64,000 nt of DNA from NCBI GenBank assembly GCA_947179485.1, contig OX359246.1, positions 31,620,001-31,684,000 on the forward strand, read 5' to 3'. The translations under genes were made by a program, and so were the position numbers. This document shows, one piece after another, positions 23,291 through 35,317 of the stretch; position 1 is the stretch's first letter; every line of letters starts with the position of its first letter. Below the pieces are notes generated by a model that was given only the letters and a program-made list of their open reading frames with translations, did not search any database and had not been told where the DNA came from. This DNA is from Allacma fusca. Lineage: Eukaryota > Arthropoda > Collembola > Symphypleona > Sminthuridae.

Positions 23291-24215
23291 TCATAGAATT
23301 TGCATACAAAACCACGGAAAGAGGAATAATGGACAAAGTAAGAAAAATCCCTGGAGTAAAAAACCAGGCAAAATACATGTTGAAGTTCCATGACAATTCG
23401 CAAGCTTCACCATAGGGGCACACACATTTTTGTAGCAGGCATAGTCGGTGTTGCAGAGATGGGAACTGCAATGACATGTTTGGGAATAAACCTGGGTTTG
23501 CTTCACCGCATGGTCATCAAAGCAACCCTTTCCTGTAAGACTTCGAGAACTACATCCACGGCTTGCCCTGAAAGTAATTCTCTTGCACCGCGAACCCAAA
23601 GTATTAATCACCTTTGTGAATAGCATTGTACAAGTGCCAGAGACACAATCGGTTGTTGTAGCTTGAGATGAATTCTGCTCCTCCGCACATTTTTCACTAA
23701 ACTTGCAGGAGATGCATTTCAAGGCAACTGTTGAATTTAAATTAGATTCGGAACTCATTTACATTCCCATTCCATTATTGAAGGAGCAATGAGGCGAGCA
23801 TCATAAACGTAAAATATCATGATAAATCATGCTATGCACACCTTCTGCCCACTACCTCCTTATATCTATGCAAATATTTATTTATAATAAATTACAGAGT
23901 TCATTTTTGAAAAATTCTGCTATTTTTCAATCATTCGATTGAGAGTATTATAAAAAAAACGCTATATGGTTCCATTTTGCATTTTTATCCAAATTTCCTA
24001 TAGCGTTGACTTTAAGGTATTTTACAACCTGTGTAAAATATAGCACTATTTTTCACTCCATTCAGCCTTAAAACATTATGTCTAATTTTTACGTAAGCAC
24101 AAATTATTTTATGAATTCATGTTAATTATATGCAGATATAAGTCTTACCTGCTCGAAAAATCAAGGTAGATAAACACCAGGCTAGAAAATATATTGACCA
24201 GGATCCGAATCTCAT
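23291..24215 (-). CDS. Ly6/three-finger-like, probably GPI-anchored protein
   Basis: Two minus-strand exons (24215-24149 and 23727-23291) join at phase 1 to give 167 residues. Exon 1 is almost purely a signal peptide (MRFGSWSIYFLAWCLSTLIF). The mature part is Cys-rich, starting CISCKFSEKC and containing TCHCSSHLCNTD, which resembles the C-terminal Ly6 motif CC..xLCN. It ends in a hydrophobic stretch (GFFLLCPLFLFPWFCMQIL), as expected for a GPI-anchor signal. Arthropod Ly6 proteins act at the cell surface, for example in septate junctions and channel regulation. Odd points are an extra Cys-containing segment after the LCN motif and CHC instead of CC. A one-exon reading from 23758 (MSSESNLNS) exists but would lack the signal peptide, so the spliced model is preferred. 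Confidence 0.72.
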
Positions 24216-24687
24216 GCTGTGAATAAATTACTTAAAATATGAAATAAACTCCGGGTATAAGACAAAAAAAAATGTATGGATATTATTAATTTAGTTTCAA
24301 CTTCCGAATAATAATTATTATTATTGCATAATAATGTTGTATTTTGTATTCCTACATTTTTATGCTTACTTCCTTCCATGTAAGGAACAAATAATTATTG
24401 AGTATTTTATTTCGTAACGTGCATAGCATATATTGAATTGAACAAAACTTCTTCGAATGTTTCAGCTTAAATATAATATGAAATAAAATGTCAAAAATCT
24501 TTAGCATAATGACTAACAGGGTGGGTTTCGGAGCTTACAAATTTTTTAGAGGAATTTTTCTGTGTTTGAAATCGTAAAATCAATTTTTTATGACAGTTTA
24601 GAATGATTTCTGTTAGCGAATTACATAGATGCAATCAATAAATGTATCTATACCAGCAATTATAAATTTTGTTGCTTTTTTAAATTT
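24216..24687. other. Intergenic, no gene seen
   Basis: AT-rich spacer between two minus-strand genes, with no recognised element. It contains an (att)n-rich stretch near 24310-24330. Confidence 0.5.
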
Positions 24688-27089
24688 TCAAGGGGCTTTT
24701 GAAACAACAAAATCAGCAATCCTAGCAATTTCCGTGGGAGTGCCAATGCCTAAATTAAATGGGACACTTAGCTCATCATACAATACTTGAAGTTCTGTGG
24801 CTTCATCAAAAGTCTCCCGAATCAAATTAAAAGAATCTCCGCCTTCAGTCAATTTCGGTGTGAACAGAGTATACATCCCATACTTTCGATCCCTGGAATT
24901 CTGGACATGACGAGTGAATTGAGTCCCGTTATCGGCTTTGGCAAGGATCAATCCACCTCGGAAATGTAAATCAGCCAATTGAAAACTAGCCTTGACAGGT
25001 TTGGAGCCTGAAGGTTTAAAGGTCCATGTCCTTTGAGAGTCTTCTGGGGCATCTTGAGTCCCGCCTTCCCCATCCACAGCAGGATACAGTCCAATAGAGA
25101 AATCCGAATGGCCAACGATTTCGTAAAGTTTGTTACTACCATCAGGACTGGGAGCTTTAACCCTCCAAAGGAATCTTTCATTGGATGAACCCATAAGGAG
25201 CGTAACTTGCTCTGGAAGTTCGGCCCAAATAGGATCAGTTTCCAAGCCACTGCCGATGAGGACCGATCCCACCTGAAATGCGACGATCCCTTTGAGATGT
25301 CCATTTTCCCTCACTGAAGTAATGAATTGCTTCAAAGCAGGATACTTCAAAGTCGGGGACAGCCCCTTTGTAAACTCAGCAACTTTGAAGAGATTATCTA
25401 AATTATTATCATATTTCTCAGCAACTGCGGCTTTCACATCGTCCACCAGAAACGAGTACTTGAGGATGACTTCCGGGGCTCTCTGGAACATCTCAATGAG
25501 CTTCCAATAGTTGGGACTCAGAGGGTCATAGGTCATCACATTGTTCTGGATTGCATGGAGGAATACTTCTGCAATGTGAGCAAATAAGATGTCATCCTCG
25601 GGGTTCCCATAGAAATCGAAGATGCTGCTCCAATTTCGGAGGTACTGTAGACCAATCGTAGCCGCATCGGTCTCATCGGGGGTCACTTTTGAAAGTATAT
25701 CTCTCACAATGCTGTCCAGGATGTACTTCTTCCCGAAGATTCGTTTCCAAGTAGTCCATTCTTCCTTGGTGTACAGATCATCAAGTTCTTCAAAGTATCG
25801 GGAAATGGTGGTGCTGGAGGCGTAGATTTTATTCAGGAAGTACTGAAGCTGTTGGGAAGATAGTAATTCCCCTGCCAGCTCACTCTCGAAGGTGTCAACG
25901 ATCACGGCGTAGACTTCAAGTTTGGAGAGTCTCGAGAAGGCTGTGGTCACATCGGAGGTCCGGAAGGTCTCCCGATCATGCACACTAGGGATATTGGGCT
26001 CTAGCCCAGCGGAGTCCGGCTCGATGGAGGCTAGTAAACTCAGTATATGAGAATGGATACGATTAAGGAAAAATGTTTCCGTTTCTTTTGTCCACCAGGA
26101 CAATTGAATAGGCTTGGATTTCCTTAGAGTGAGCTCCAACTCTCGCATTATTAACGACAGGGCTTCAACGTCCGTGAGTTTGTCGGATTCTTCCAAATAG
26201 TTGAACCAGGACTGGAAGATTGGTAAATACAAGGCCGGGGATGTTTCTTCAAGGAGTTTGGTGTAGAATTGTCGGATACTTTCGCTGGAGGTGTTGGGAT
26301 TGGACTGGAGTCTGGTCCAAAGGGACTCCGAAATTCGTTGGAGGATACTGTCGTCCAAGATATGCTCTTGGATGTACTTCATCTGCATATTTACTTTCTC
26401 CGTTTGATTGTCTCGTATCCCTTGAAATATGATCTGGATCCTGTCCTCAAGGCCATGCTGTCGATGGATTTCCGTCTCCTTTTGCTGCATAAAAAATTGT
26501 TTTCAAAATCATAATTTTGAACTAACAAAATATTATGGGTGAATCTCATCTTGTTTTTTTTCCCAAGCATTCAAGCCTTCTGTATTAAAAAGTACGAAAA
26601 AATGTGTAAAAATTTTTAGAAAATAGTTTCTGCAAATAATATAATCTTACGTACATAAGTGAACTCTCTCCGCAACTCATCCAAAAGTTCTCGTAGCTGG
26701 AAATAGAAACGAAAGAGATTAAATCTAGAGACGAAGGCAGTTTCAGTAATTGACGATATGCAATTTATTTTTGACGGTCATGGTCGTAGCTTTACTAAAA
26801 AATATTTTTTTAAATCTTGTAAAGCAGGGATTGTGAATGAAATCCAGCTTTTTATGTTACAAACCGCTTTAATCTCCTCAAGGCAAGAGCAAGAACTTTC
26901 AAGGAGCGGAATTTGATGCTGATCGTCGGATTCTGAACTTATGGAATTTTCCTGAGGAACCTCAGCCTCATTGTCAGCATGATCTTCGTCTGGAGTTTCC
27001 GAGGTAAATACATCCGTGAAATTGAAAAGGAGTAATGACAGTAGGAGAAAGACCCGTAGAAAAATTTTTCTCTCCATTATTAATCCCAA
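24688..27089 (-). CDS. Secreted 687-residue protein of unknown function
   Basis: Three minus-strand exons (27089-26865, 26696-26655, 26484-24688) join in phase 0. The N-terminus has a signal peptide (IFLRVFLLLSLLLFNF), then an acidic, low-complexity stretch (TPDEDHADNEAE). A short Cys pair (CSC) is followed by a likely coiled coil spanning the three exons (LEEIKA, then LRELLDELRREFTY, then QKETEIHRQ). The long middle is mostly helical in appearance. The last 200 residues look beta-rich, with motifs such as ERFLWRVKAPSPDGSNKLYE and RTWTFKPSG. I do not recognise the family. The 14-residue middle exon uses donor gtacgt; a nearby gtaaga would break the frame. Its secretion suggests a haemolymph, gut or cuticle role, but that is inference. 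Confidence 0.75.
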
Positions 27090-28727
27090 CTGCTTTTTAT
27101 ATATGTAATTATAGCTACAGGTATTGACTTTTCTCTCCCTTTCAAGTTTTTCTCAAATTGTGTAAGCTGAGATTTTGAAGAAATTCAATGAAGTATCCAA
27201 GCCCTGACGAATTGCATAGGACTATTCTGGAAGAGTAAGAAATATGCAATGATAGATATGATTTTGGAGAATATGGCTCTTGAGGTTAGGGATGATTTTA
27301 ACCCCGAATTTGTCAATTATCACTAGACATATAATATTATAGCTTTGCAGTCATCCCGGAATTGCAAGGTCTGCATGTGCATGTTCAAGTGTTACATAAG
27401 AAATAATGACATAAAACACTCACTCCTTGAAACTGTCATAGCTGGAGTTGCTTTTTTTTTACTTGGGACGAAGAAACAGTCGAGAAATCATCGTCATAAG
27501 GGCAAGGAAGGGAGGTTTTCTGAAGAGAATTTTTTTAGGTCAGAATTTTGTAGAGAGTATAATCTTGCTGTTCTCTATAGACCTCATAAGAGCAAAATAC
27601 ATGAACATAGATACATATTCTTTATTACTACACCAGGCTAATGTTTGTCCTTAATTATAAAGTGTCAGAGTTCAACTTTACCCCAGTTAGAAGTGAGAAT
27701 GAACTGTATACTTTTTAATTGTAGTAATTATATGCATTACCATTTACCACACCGCACTAGAATTCATTAGAAAGCATACAATTAGGTAGCATTATATGCG
27801 GTAATAAATCTCGCCGATAGTACTATGTAAGTAATTAAAAATTAATACATGACTTATATTGGACAATGCAAGTAAGTACGTATCCCAAGATGAGTGATCA
27901 AGACCAGATTTTGGATTTAGACTCTCAAACATGATTTGAGCTTGTGTTAAATTCCATTGGTATAAACAGATATGTGAGGTATACTGAGATTGATCGGAGG
28001 GACTTAACTTTCACCACAATGATTCATCACCCCGCAATTAGATACATACAACTTATAAATAAGTAACTACTAAAATTATATATGTTCCCACAAATTTACT
28101 GATGACCTCATCAGTAAACTCAAGCTTCACAAAATCATGAGTGTTAAATTCTGAGAAAATCGCTTTAAGAGTAGGGCGTGCTCGTATAAGACTTAAAAGT
28201 ATGTAAATTACAATCCTGCGACAAAATATATTTTTAATATGGGCAATTAAAGATCAGCTTACAAAATATATATTTTTTGAAAATAAAATCTACATGTAAG
28301 TACATACTTCTGGATACGTATGTACATAAGTGTTCCTACAAAGCGCTGCTGTCATTATTCCATGCCTAGGTGTATGAATTTATTAATGGATATTTTGGCT
28401 ACCATAGTTATTGGGCTCACCTATAAGAAAGCTTAAAATTTTTGCATTTTTCATAAATATATTTCCAATTTCCTAGCAAATAACAACGTAGAATAAAGCT
28501 ACAAATCCGCTTCCAAAATATTTTATGCTATGTAATCATACAGACACAGAGACTACAGACTTGCTACAGTCAATCATAATTCTTCAAATGCCGTATATTT
28601 TTATGCTTGAATTCCTGCAGTAAAAAGGCATTGGGGCGTATTGAAATGTGATTTGGAAATACCCATAATTTTTATGTGTAATTAAGTGTATTCATTAATC
28701 TTTGTACTGCTCTATTACAGCACAAGG
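27090..28727. other. Intergenic, no gene seen
   Basis: About 1.6 kb of AT-rich DNA between divergent genes. A cag acceptor at about 28720 (tctattacag) suggests an untranslated first exon of the next gene lies somewhere here. Small ORFs at 27345-27654 lack protein-like features. Confidence 0.5.
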
Positions 28728-29285
28728 ATGACCGACGCCGGTAAGCCTGGCAAGAGATATGGTAAGAAATCGGTTGACCTCAGTAGCTCATCCGATAAAG
28801 ATGCCAAGAAATCCAGACCCCGGAAAGCCGGACTAACTCAAACTTTCTGGAAGTCCTTGTTGAATCGAATCACCAAAGTGGATTTGAAACCATCCATGGT
28901 AGGAATAGAGAATTTTACGGAACTGGACAAGAGCGAGCTCCGCCGTATCTACGAGGAGGAAAGAGCTGCTCAAGGAGGGAAAAAATTATCAGTGTGTTTC
29001 ACAAATGATCTTACATCCCACTACGTCCGCCATCACTCAACCCAGTACGAGGAGGAAGAGATTCTCTTTGAAAGGCATTTGGAAGCTATACATGATACCC
29101 GAACGGCCATCAAAGTCAGTCAGTGTGATTTAACCAGAAAACCCGATGTTGCCCATCACTATCTCTATGGAAGGAAATTAGAACAAGCGGAACTTCAGTG
29201 GAAACTGAGGGAAGAAGCCAGTGCAAGATCTTCATCAAGTTCTAATCCCCAGGTCAACTTGGCCGAGGCCAAATCCCATACATAG
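28728..29285 (+). CDS. Unknown basic-to-acidic protein, 185 residues
   Basis: The coding stretch starts at ATG 28728 (MTDAGKPGKRYGKK), seven bases after a good splice acceptor (tctattacag), so the 5' leader is probably spliced; an upstream in-frame ATG at 28686 would read through the intron. The N-terminus is Lys/Ser-rich (KKSVDLSSSSDKDAKK). The middle (FTELDKSELRRIYEEERAAQ) is charged and likely helical, and the C-terminus ends in a Ser run (ARSSSSSNP). There is no signal peptide or membrane segment. I recognise no family. It could be nuclear or cytoplasmic. The codon use and even length favour a real gene. Confidence 0.6.
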   Translation: MTDAGKPGKRYGKKSVDLSSSSDKDAKKSRPRKAGLTQTFWKSLLNRITKVDLKPSMVGIENFTELDKSELRRIYEEERAAQGGKKLSVCFTNDLTSHYVRHHSTQYEEEEILFERHLEAIHDTRTAIKVSQCDLTRKPDVAHHYLYGRKLEQAELQWKLREEASARSSSSSNPQVNLAEAKSHT

Positions 29286-30303
29286 CGTATACATAATATG
29301 TCATCCCAATCAGTAATAATTCAATGACAATTAGCATGGACTCAATCCAGACCGCTGTTTTTTTTCTTTTAGTACAAACCTTTAAATCCTCCTAGTAAAT
29401 TCTTACGCAACATTTGTTTACCGAACGTATTCCAAATTATTACTATATGAAATATAAGGATTTGGCAACAATAATTTTCATACTGCTCAAATGCAGTGAA
29501 ATATACACGATTACATAAGGGACACTTTATCTGCCCAATTTTAAAATAATTACTTTGGTGTTGCAAGGGCATTCCTTGTAATGTAATGTAATTGGGAAAA
29601 AAATCCGTATTGTGCAATATTGAGTGCTGTATTTAACAAAAGGCTCGGTTCAGCAATTTTGCAAGACACACATAAATAACTAGATAACTACACACACACT
29701 TAATTACACTTATCTACGAAGGTATACAAAATTCGTTCTTGAATAATTAAATTCCTAGAAAATTGGAGTAGTAACTAAAAAAGAAATGAATAATATTTTC
29801 AAATTGACGAGTTTAAAAATCATTATTATAGATATGTACATAACGTGTAATAGGTATTGATTCCCACTTTGGTTTACACACTTGAGAATAATTATTATCA
29901 CTCAAATCTTACTTCTTTTTTTTAGCTGAGACGTAATATACATATTGCGTTAATTGTTGGGTTACACATGTTAATTACACATGTGGTAAAGCTCGGCTCC
30001 TCGGACTAGGAATGTTGTAATAGCTCAGGAACTTAGAGCTTATCACTTATAATTGGTTAGTATTCGTTATCGCTAAAGTAAGAACATAAATGCTGCTGTT
30101 CCAAATTATTCCGTACAAAAGAGCTATCAGAGTCAAAGCAGAGCTTAAAACACAAGTGTCCGCAGGTTATGATCATCAAACTGATAAAATCTTAACTTTC
30201 AATAAAAGAATCGTGCTCATTCAAGTTGATACTTTTTAAGGTTTAACAATTTCTTGGATAACTTTCCAGTTTCATATATACCTAAAAAAGAATTAAGATA
30301 GTC
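29286..30303. other. Intergenic, no gene seen
   Basis: About 1 kb of AT-rich DNA before the receptor gene. No repeats or RNA genes were recognised. Confidence 0.5.
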
Positions 30304-31696
30304 ATGAATACATTGGATCCATTGACTAAGCGGTTTATGTTTGTGGGGATTAAGCAGGGGATGTATTTGTACTTCACTCCATTCATTGTAGACGAAAAAT
30401 CGAATAGGCGGGTCCGGTTTACCACAAGTAAATTCCGAATTGTGATGAACTACGTGAATATACTAGTAACTTGGGCATATGCATTGGCCTTAGTTGTCCG
30501 AAGTGTTCAGCTTCAAATGACGCCAGATGAGAGGACTAAGTTTGAGATACCTTTCTTGATAACTTTGACTCAAATGTATTCCATAAATACAATTTTCCAC
30601 ATGGCCGTTATCCTCCACGGACAGGAAATGACAACATTTTTTAATCAGAGTTACCATTTCATCGACACTTTTAACAGTGGGCAAACTTTTGTTTATTTAA
30701 AAAACAAATACTGTATCGTCTTTATAAGCTTATTGGACCAATTGTTTTTTAAAGTGGGACATTCTTTTACAGGGAAATTTCTTACAAAAAGTCGGAAGGG
30801 TAAAATTGAGGAGCTGTTACAGAATCCCTGTGGGTTAATTGTAACATCATTATTTTTCGCTGCAATATTTATCGAACTCATTACTTTGATCCTGGTTCTG
30901 ACCATGCCGCGAATTCATGGGCTACCTCTTTCATTTCTACCAGCTCATTATGCGGAAAATTGGATGGTCGTGATTATTATGACCACATTATTCGTATATA
31001 GCCTTGCTGGGAATTTTGCATTGGTACAGATTTGTGGGACACCCTTTTTGCCGGTTGTATTTGCAATATCAACAGCCCTTACTGAAATGAGGTCATACAT
31101 TACTGTATATAGTTATGCTTGGAATTGAAATCATTGGATGTAATTATTAAAGGCGATTATTTTTTTTAAACTGTGTAAGCTTTTAATGTTGGGGATTGCC
31201 TTACCTGATGTTTTTATGTTTTAGAATCGGGAACAAGACTTATAGGACCAGCCCTCTGTTGCGCTCGGAAACTGACCTCATCAATAATTTTAGGTGCTTG
31301 CAGCTCATTAATAAGATGATAGACGTTGCTTTTAGTACTATGATTTTCCCAGGGGGAAAATGGTTGTTCATTGGGCTGTCAACCTATGGAATATATGGAT
31401 TTATCCGGTCGGACGGAATGGTTGCTATAATGCTATTAACAGTCGCTAGTGGTAGCTTGATAATTCTGGGAGTATTTTTTACTATGCTGGGAAGAGTTCA
31501 TAGTAAATCATCTGAGTTGTTGTGTTCTTGGAAGCAGATGAGCATGAGCTCACGGATTTTGAGAAGGGAGTACAAATCCTTCCCAATTTTGAGCGTCAAG
31601 ATTGGGTCCTACTACTTTGTCAAACGTGGGACTGTCATGACAATTTTCAGTATTATTTTGGATAATACAGTGAATTTACTTCTTTCTGGGAAGTAA
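30304..31696 (+). CDS. 7TM chemoreceptor (gustatory/odorant-like)
   Basis: Two exons (30304-31091 and 31225-31696) join at phase 2 (atg ag | a atc ggg) to give 419 residues. The protein begins MNTLDPLTKRFMFVGIKQG and has evenly spaced hydrophobic segments: YVNILVTWAYALALVV, LITLTQMYSINTIFHMAVIL, LIVTSLFFAAIFIELITLIL, WMVVIIMTTLFVYSLAG, WLFIGLSTYGIYGFI, and MVAIMLLTVASGSLIILG followed by VFF. The C-terminus (VKRGTVMTIFSIILDNTVNL) sits where arthropod gustatory receptors have their conserved last helix. The donor gtcata is weak but is the one that keeps the frame. It is only distantly similar to the 6318 gene. The ligand cannot be inferred. Confidence 0.82.
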
Positions 31697-33138
31697 ACCT
31701 GAGTTTAAGTGCATGATCTGTTGGATGTCAAGACAGTATACAAAGAGATGTGTTAGGAATAAAAAGGTAAAAGAATGAATGTATGTATAATTATTAATGT
31801 TAATACAATTTTAATAATAATTATAAAGTTATCGATATTACACTAAAATCAATTTCTGGACCAACTTGTACTTTAATTGTTTCATTAAAAACTATACGTA
31901 ATTAAGTTGTTCATTCGGGGAAAGATTTCAGGTTCCAACTTTTAAAATAAATGAAAAAATATAAACAAAATTCGTTTTAGGCAACGAGTGTATGACAGCA
32001 TATGCTAGGGTTTTACCGTAAATATATTCTTGCTATATTTGTCCATAACAAAAGGTACCCTTTACTGACGAGCGGAGCCGAATGTCCTTACTGTTATTAC
32101 AGGGTTTCCTATACGTGCAGGGAAAAATATTTATACTGTATTCCCGTTTACCCAAATGATAATCTTTCTCCTCTTAAGGGCAATGTCATTTTATCGGCGT
32201 CAAATTTCGCTCCGTTTACGGAGTCTCTCATTTGAAGATAATTGACTGTTATTTTTTTCATCAGGGCATTCATACATACATATGTATTGTCCACTTTTGT
32301 CTCCACAATAACAACCGCTTGACTCATGTTTTGATCCCCAGCTCACGCAAACAATAATAGGAAGGCCAAACACTTGTTTAAATTTTTAAAAACAGCCCAT
32401 CAGCCCTGTCATCTTAAAAAAAACATTTCAAGTATAGCAAGTTCTTTAGCATTTTTGAGTCAACGGAGGTCATAATGGAAAGTGTATTCTTAAAAATTGC
32501 AATTCCTATATATATACTTATACAGTATACAGTAATAAAAGCAAAGTTAATGCTCAACTTATTTCTATTTTTATTAAGATCGTCATTCAGTTTTTAGAAC
32601 CTCATTCACAGCACGTGCATATATACATACATGCATGGGTTCATCCCAAAGCTAACAAATCCCCAACAATAATAGCTCCCCTCAGGCCCTCCATTCCAAT
32701 GGACTATATCCCCTGTTGACAACAACTTTACACTGTACAGACTCTCAAAAAGTACTTATGCTTACGGTCATAGTGCCAAAGGAGTAAATACTTTGGGTCT
32801 CCAGGCGGGGGTCTGTTCATAGCGGTATCATTGTTGTAAGTTCACTGTCAACAGTACAGTTAGAATTGCGGTACTGGTCCAGCCAAGGACTGACGCTCCC
32901 ACATGTTTTTCACAGTCTGATTAATGACTCTCAAAAATACTTTCTCCTCTGCGAGCTCGGGATTACACTCAAAATTTCCAGCAGTGGTCTTGGAGGACTC
33001 TCTCAGTTCGTATCCACCATCCCTGGAAATATCAGAAGAGCCTTTTGTCCGCAGTCAAAAATGTTGGAAAGTATTGAAGTCATCATTGAGAAATTGCAGT
33101 AGTAGTGGATAAGATAATAAAAAACAGGGAATCCTAGG
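31697..33138. other. Intergenic with a possible orphan exon
   Basis: About 1.4 kb. From about 32850 to 33102, after a cag acceptor, an open frame encodes a segment with LLCELGITLKISSSGLGG and ends in two stops. Its position just before an F-box gene hints at a leftover terminal exon of a related gene, but the similarity is weak. The remainder shows nothing. Confidence 0.3.
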
Positions 33139-35317
33139 ATGATGGAGACGCGATCCAGGAAACGAATGCGGTTGGATGTGATACCAGGAGCAACAATGGA
33201 CGAGAACGAATATTTACCGGTAAGGGACCTGTACAAATAATAAATATTATTGAGTCTTATGATAATTACATAAATGAGACCAGGAAAGGTTATGTGACTT
33301 TATGGGTGTTATAAAATATTATTTAGAATAAAAAATTCATGTGGACTTCTTCAACTCAAGACACTCAGGAGACCATGACCCAAGCCATGTCCATTGATTT
33401 GGTAAGAATAACCCTGTACTTTGCATGTAAATATTTACAAGTAATTATACAAGAATCTTCACATGCTCAAATTGTGCTTCAAATCTGCAGATCCTCAAGG
33501 AAGTATTTACAAATCTCCCACGCTCGGACTTATTACAAGCGAGTTTGGTGAGTCAAAAATGGAATCTGATCGCACGGAGTGTGATCCGAGAGGGAAGTCG
33601 ATGTCTGGCGGTGATATCTTTGGATAGTGATCAGGCATTGTGTAAATTAAAGGCTCTGCTCCTAACTTCCTTTAACCTGCCCTTCAATGGAGTTATGTTC
33701 CGCTTGCATCAGCACCGGAGCAAATGCTTGGATGAGAATCCGACCGAACTCGAGAGACTGGACTCGATCCCCTGGGAATTGCTGAAACTAAGGAGGGTGT
33801 CAATAGTGGACGAGAAATTTCATACATGGTGCTCACATAGTATGCACTCCGTCCGGTGTCACTCCATCCTCATGCTCCATAAAGTGTGGCCCAGTGTGGC
33901 AATTAATGTGGAACACTTGTCCATTCGAAGTATCTCATTCTCCCTCAAGTTTAAGCATCCGGATGGGACTCTGATTTGTCCTAATGTCCGAACAATTGAG
34001 TGGCCGACGGCGGATATTAACGAGCCTTATTTTGAGAGTGTGTTTACATCAACCCCTAAATTAGTGGAGCTCACCAATGATGTGTCCCAATATAGCTTAC
34101 CGTTTGTGACGAGGCATGGGAAGCCTGGGGTGGTGAAGCGCCTGAGGGTTTTTGATGCCCAGCATTCCACAGTTATTAATTTTGCAAAGGAACGACCCGC
34201 TCTTCAGAAGGTCTCCTTCTCTCATTGTCATTACGTCTCGGATTTCAATCCCGAGATCCTAAGTCAGGTCCTGTATGGGCTCCTCACGAATTCCGTAAAG
34301 GAGCTGAAGATGAACTACCCTGAGATGCTTTTTTACTATCACATTTGTAAGAGTCCGCTAGTGAACTTGTCACATTTGACTGTGGCTTACAGTAATCAAT
34401 GTGACGATCGGTATGGCTTTCAGCATATGAATTTTGGGAAGATATTTCCAAATGTGAAGTCCGTGACTTTCCAACCGGGTTGTAAGCCCTGTCGGCCCCC
34501 GAATGCTGTTCGGACGGAATTTCTGGAGGTTCCTGAGGGTGGGATTGCTACAGCTAGTGGGAATACCGTGACTAGGTTGGAGTACTGGAATTCGGGGGGG
34601 ATTTATGACCGAGTGCATAATTATATGGAACCGAATTTGATCCGGGCTTTGGAAAGAGTTTTCCCTAATGTGAAGTATTTTGTTATGGGGGGATATGCAT
34701 GGAACTTGGATTTGGACTTGATCTTTAGCACGGTGTGGACGGTGTGGAAGGAGTTGGAGAGGATTAAGTTTGTGAGTGCTGGGAATGATACTTTGGCTGT
34801 GATGGAGGCTGGGATCATTGGAGTCTCTACTCAGGAGCTGTCCCACTGGAAAACATTGGCTATCACTCAAGGGGTGGATATGCGGGAGATGCAGTTTGTT
34901 CCGTACCAACCCAGCATACGAGATGCTTCAAGTAAGAGTCAAAGAATCACGCCAGTTTAACATGTATTTTTGAAAGATTATCTGCAGCTGGCTCTTCTGT
35001 TATAGAAAATTTACAAAGACAGCATTTTAATTTGAACCCATTGTAACGTACGTAGCTTTCTTTTGAAAGCTCTAACGGAAGTAAAGCCTAAACGGAAATT
35101 GGTCCTAATATTTATATTGGCTCTCCTTGCAGATCTGAAAACATTCTGTATCTTTGTCCCTCTGAGGTACTCTGTTTTTGGGATGGACTACCCTACTTAT
35201 GTTAGAGTTGGAGCGCCGGCCCCATCTGTCAGGCAAGTTTTTCCTTGGGCTAGTCCTTTGGCGTTGGAGAGACTCCCGTCGTTAGCCGTTGAAATATCCG
35301 TGTACAAATCTCGTTAA
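33139..35317 (+). CDS. F-box/LRR-like protein C
   Basis: Four exons (33139-33219, 33327-33401, 33491-34931, 35133-35317) join with phases 0, 0 and 1 to give 593 residues. The F-box begins at residue 53, exactly at the start of exon 3 (ILKEVFTNLPRSDLLQASLV, then SQKWN), as in genes A and B. The remainder has leucine-rich segments (NVEHLSIRSISFSLKF; SVKELKMNYPEMLFYYH) and ends with the same block order: a Trp-rich stretch (STVWTVWKELERIKFV), then GIIGVSTQELSHWKTL, then a phase-1 intron. The final exon (LKTFCIFVPLRYSVFG) differs in sequence from A and B. The coding exon has higher GC than the flanks. It probably acts as an SCF adaptor; the substrate is unknown. ATG 33142 directly follows and could serve equally. 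Confidence 0.83.

Noticed and set aside
34370..34909. 179-residue antisense ORF inside F-box gene C
   Set aside because: It lies wholly antisense to a supported coding exon, is low in plausible domain features (rich in His, Pro and Ser), and arises from codon bias of the real gene.
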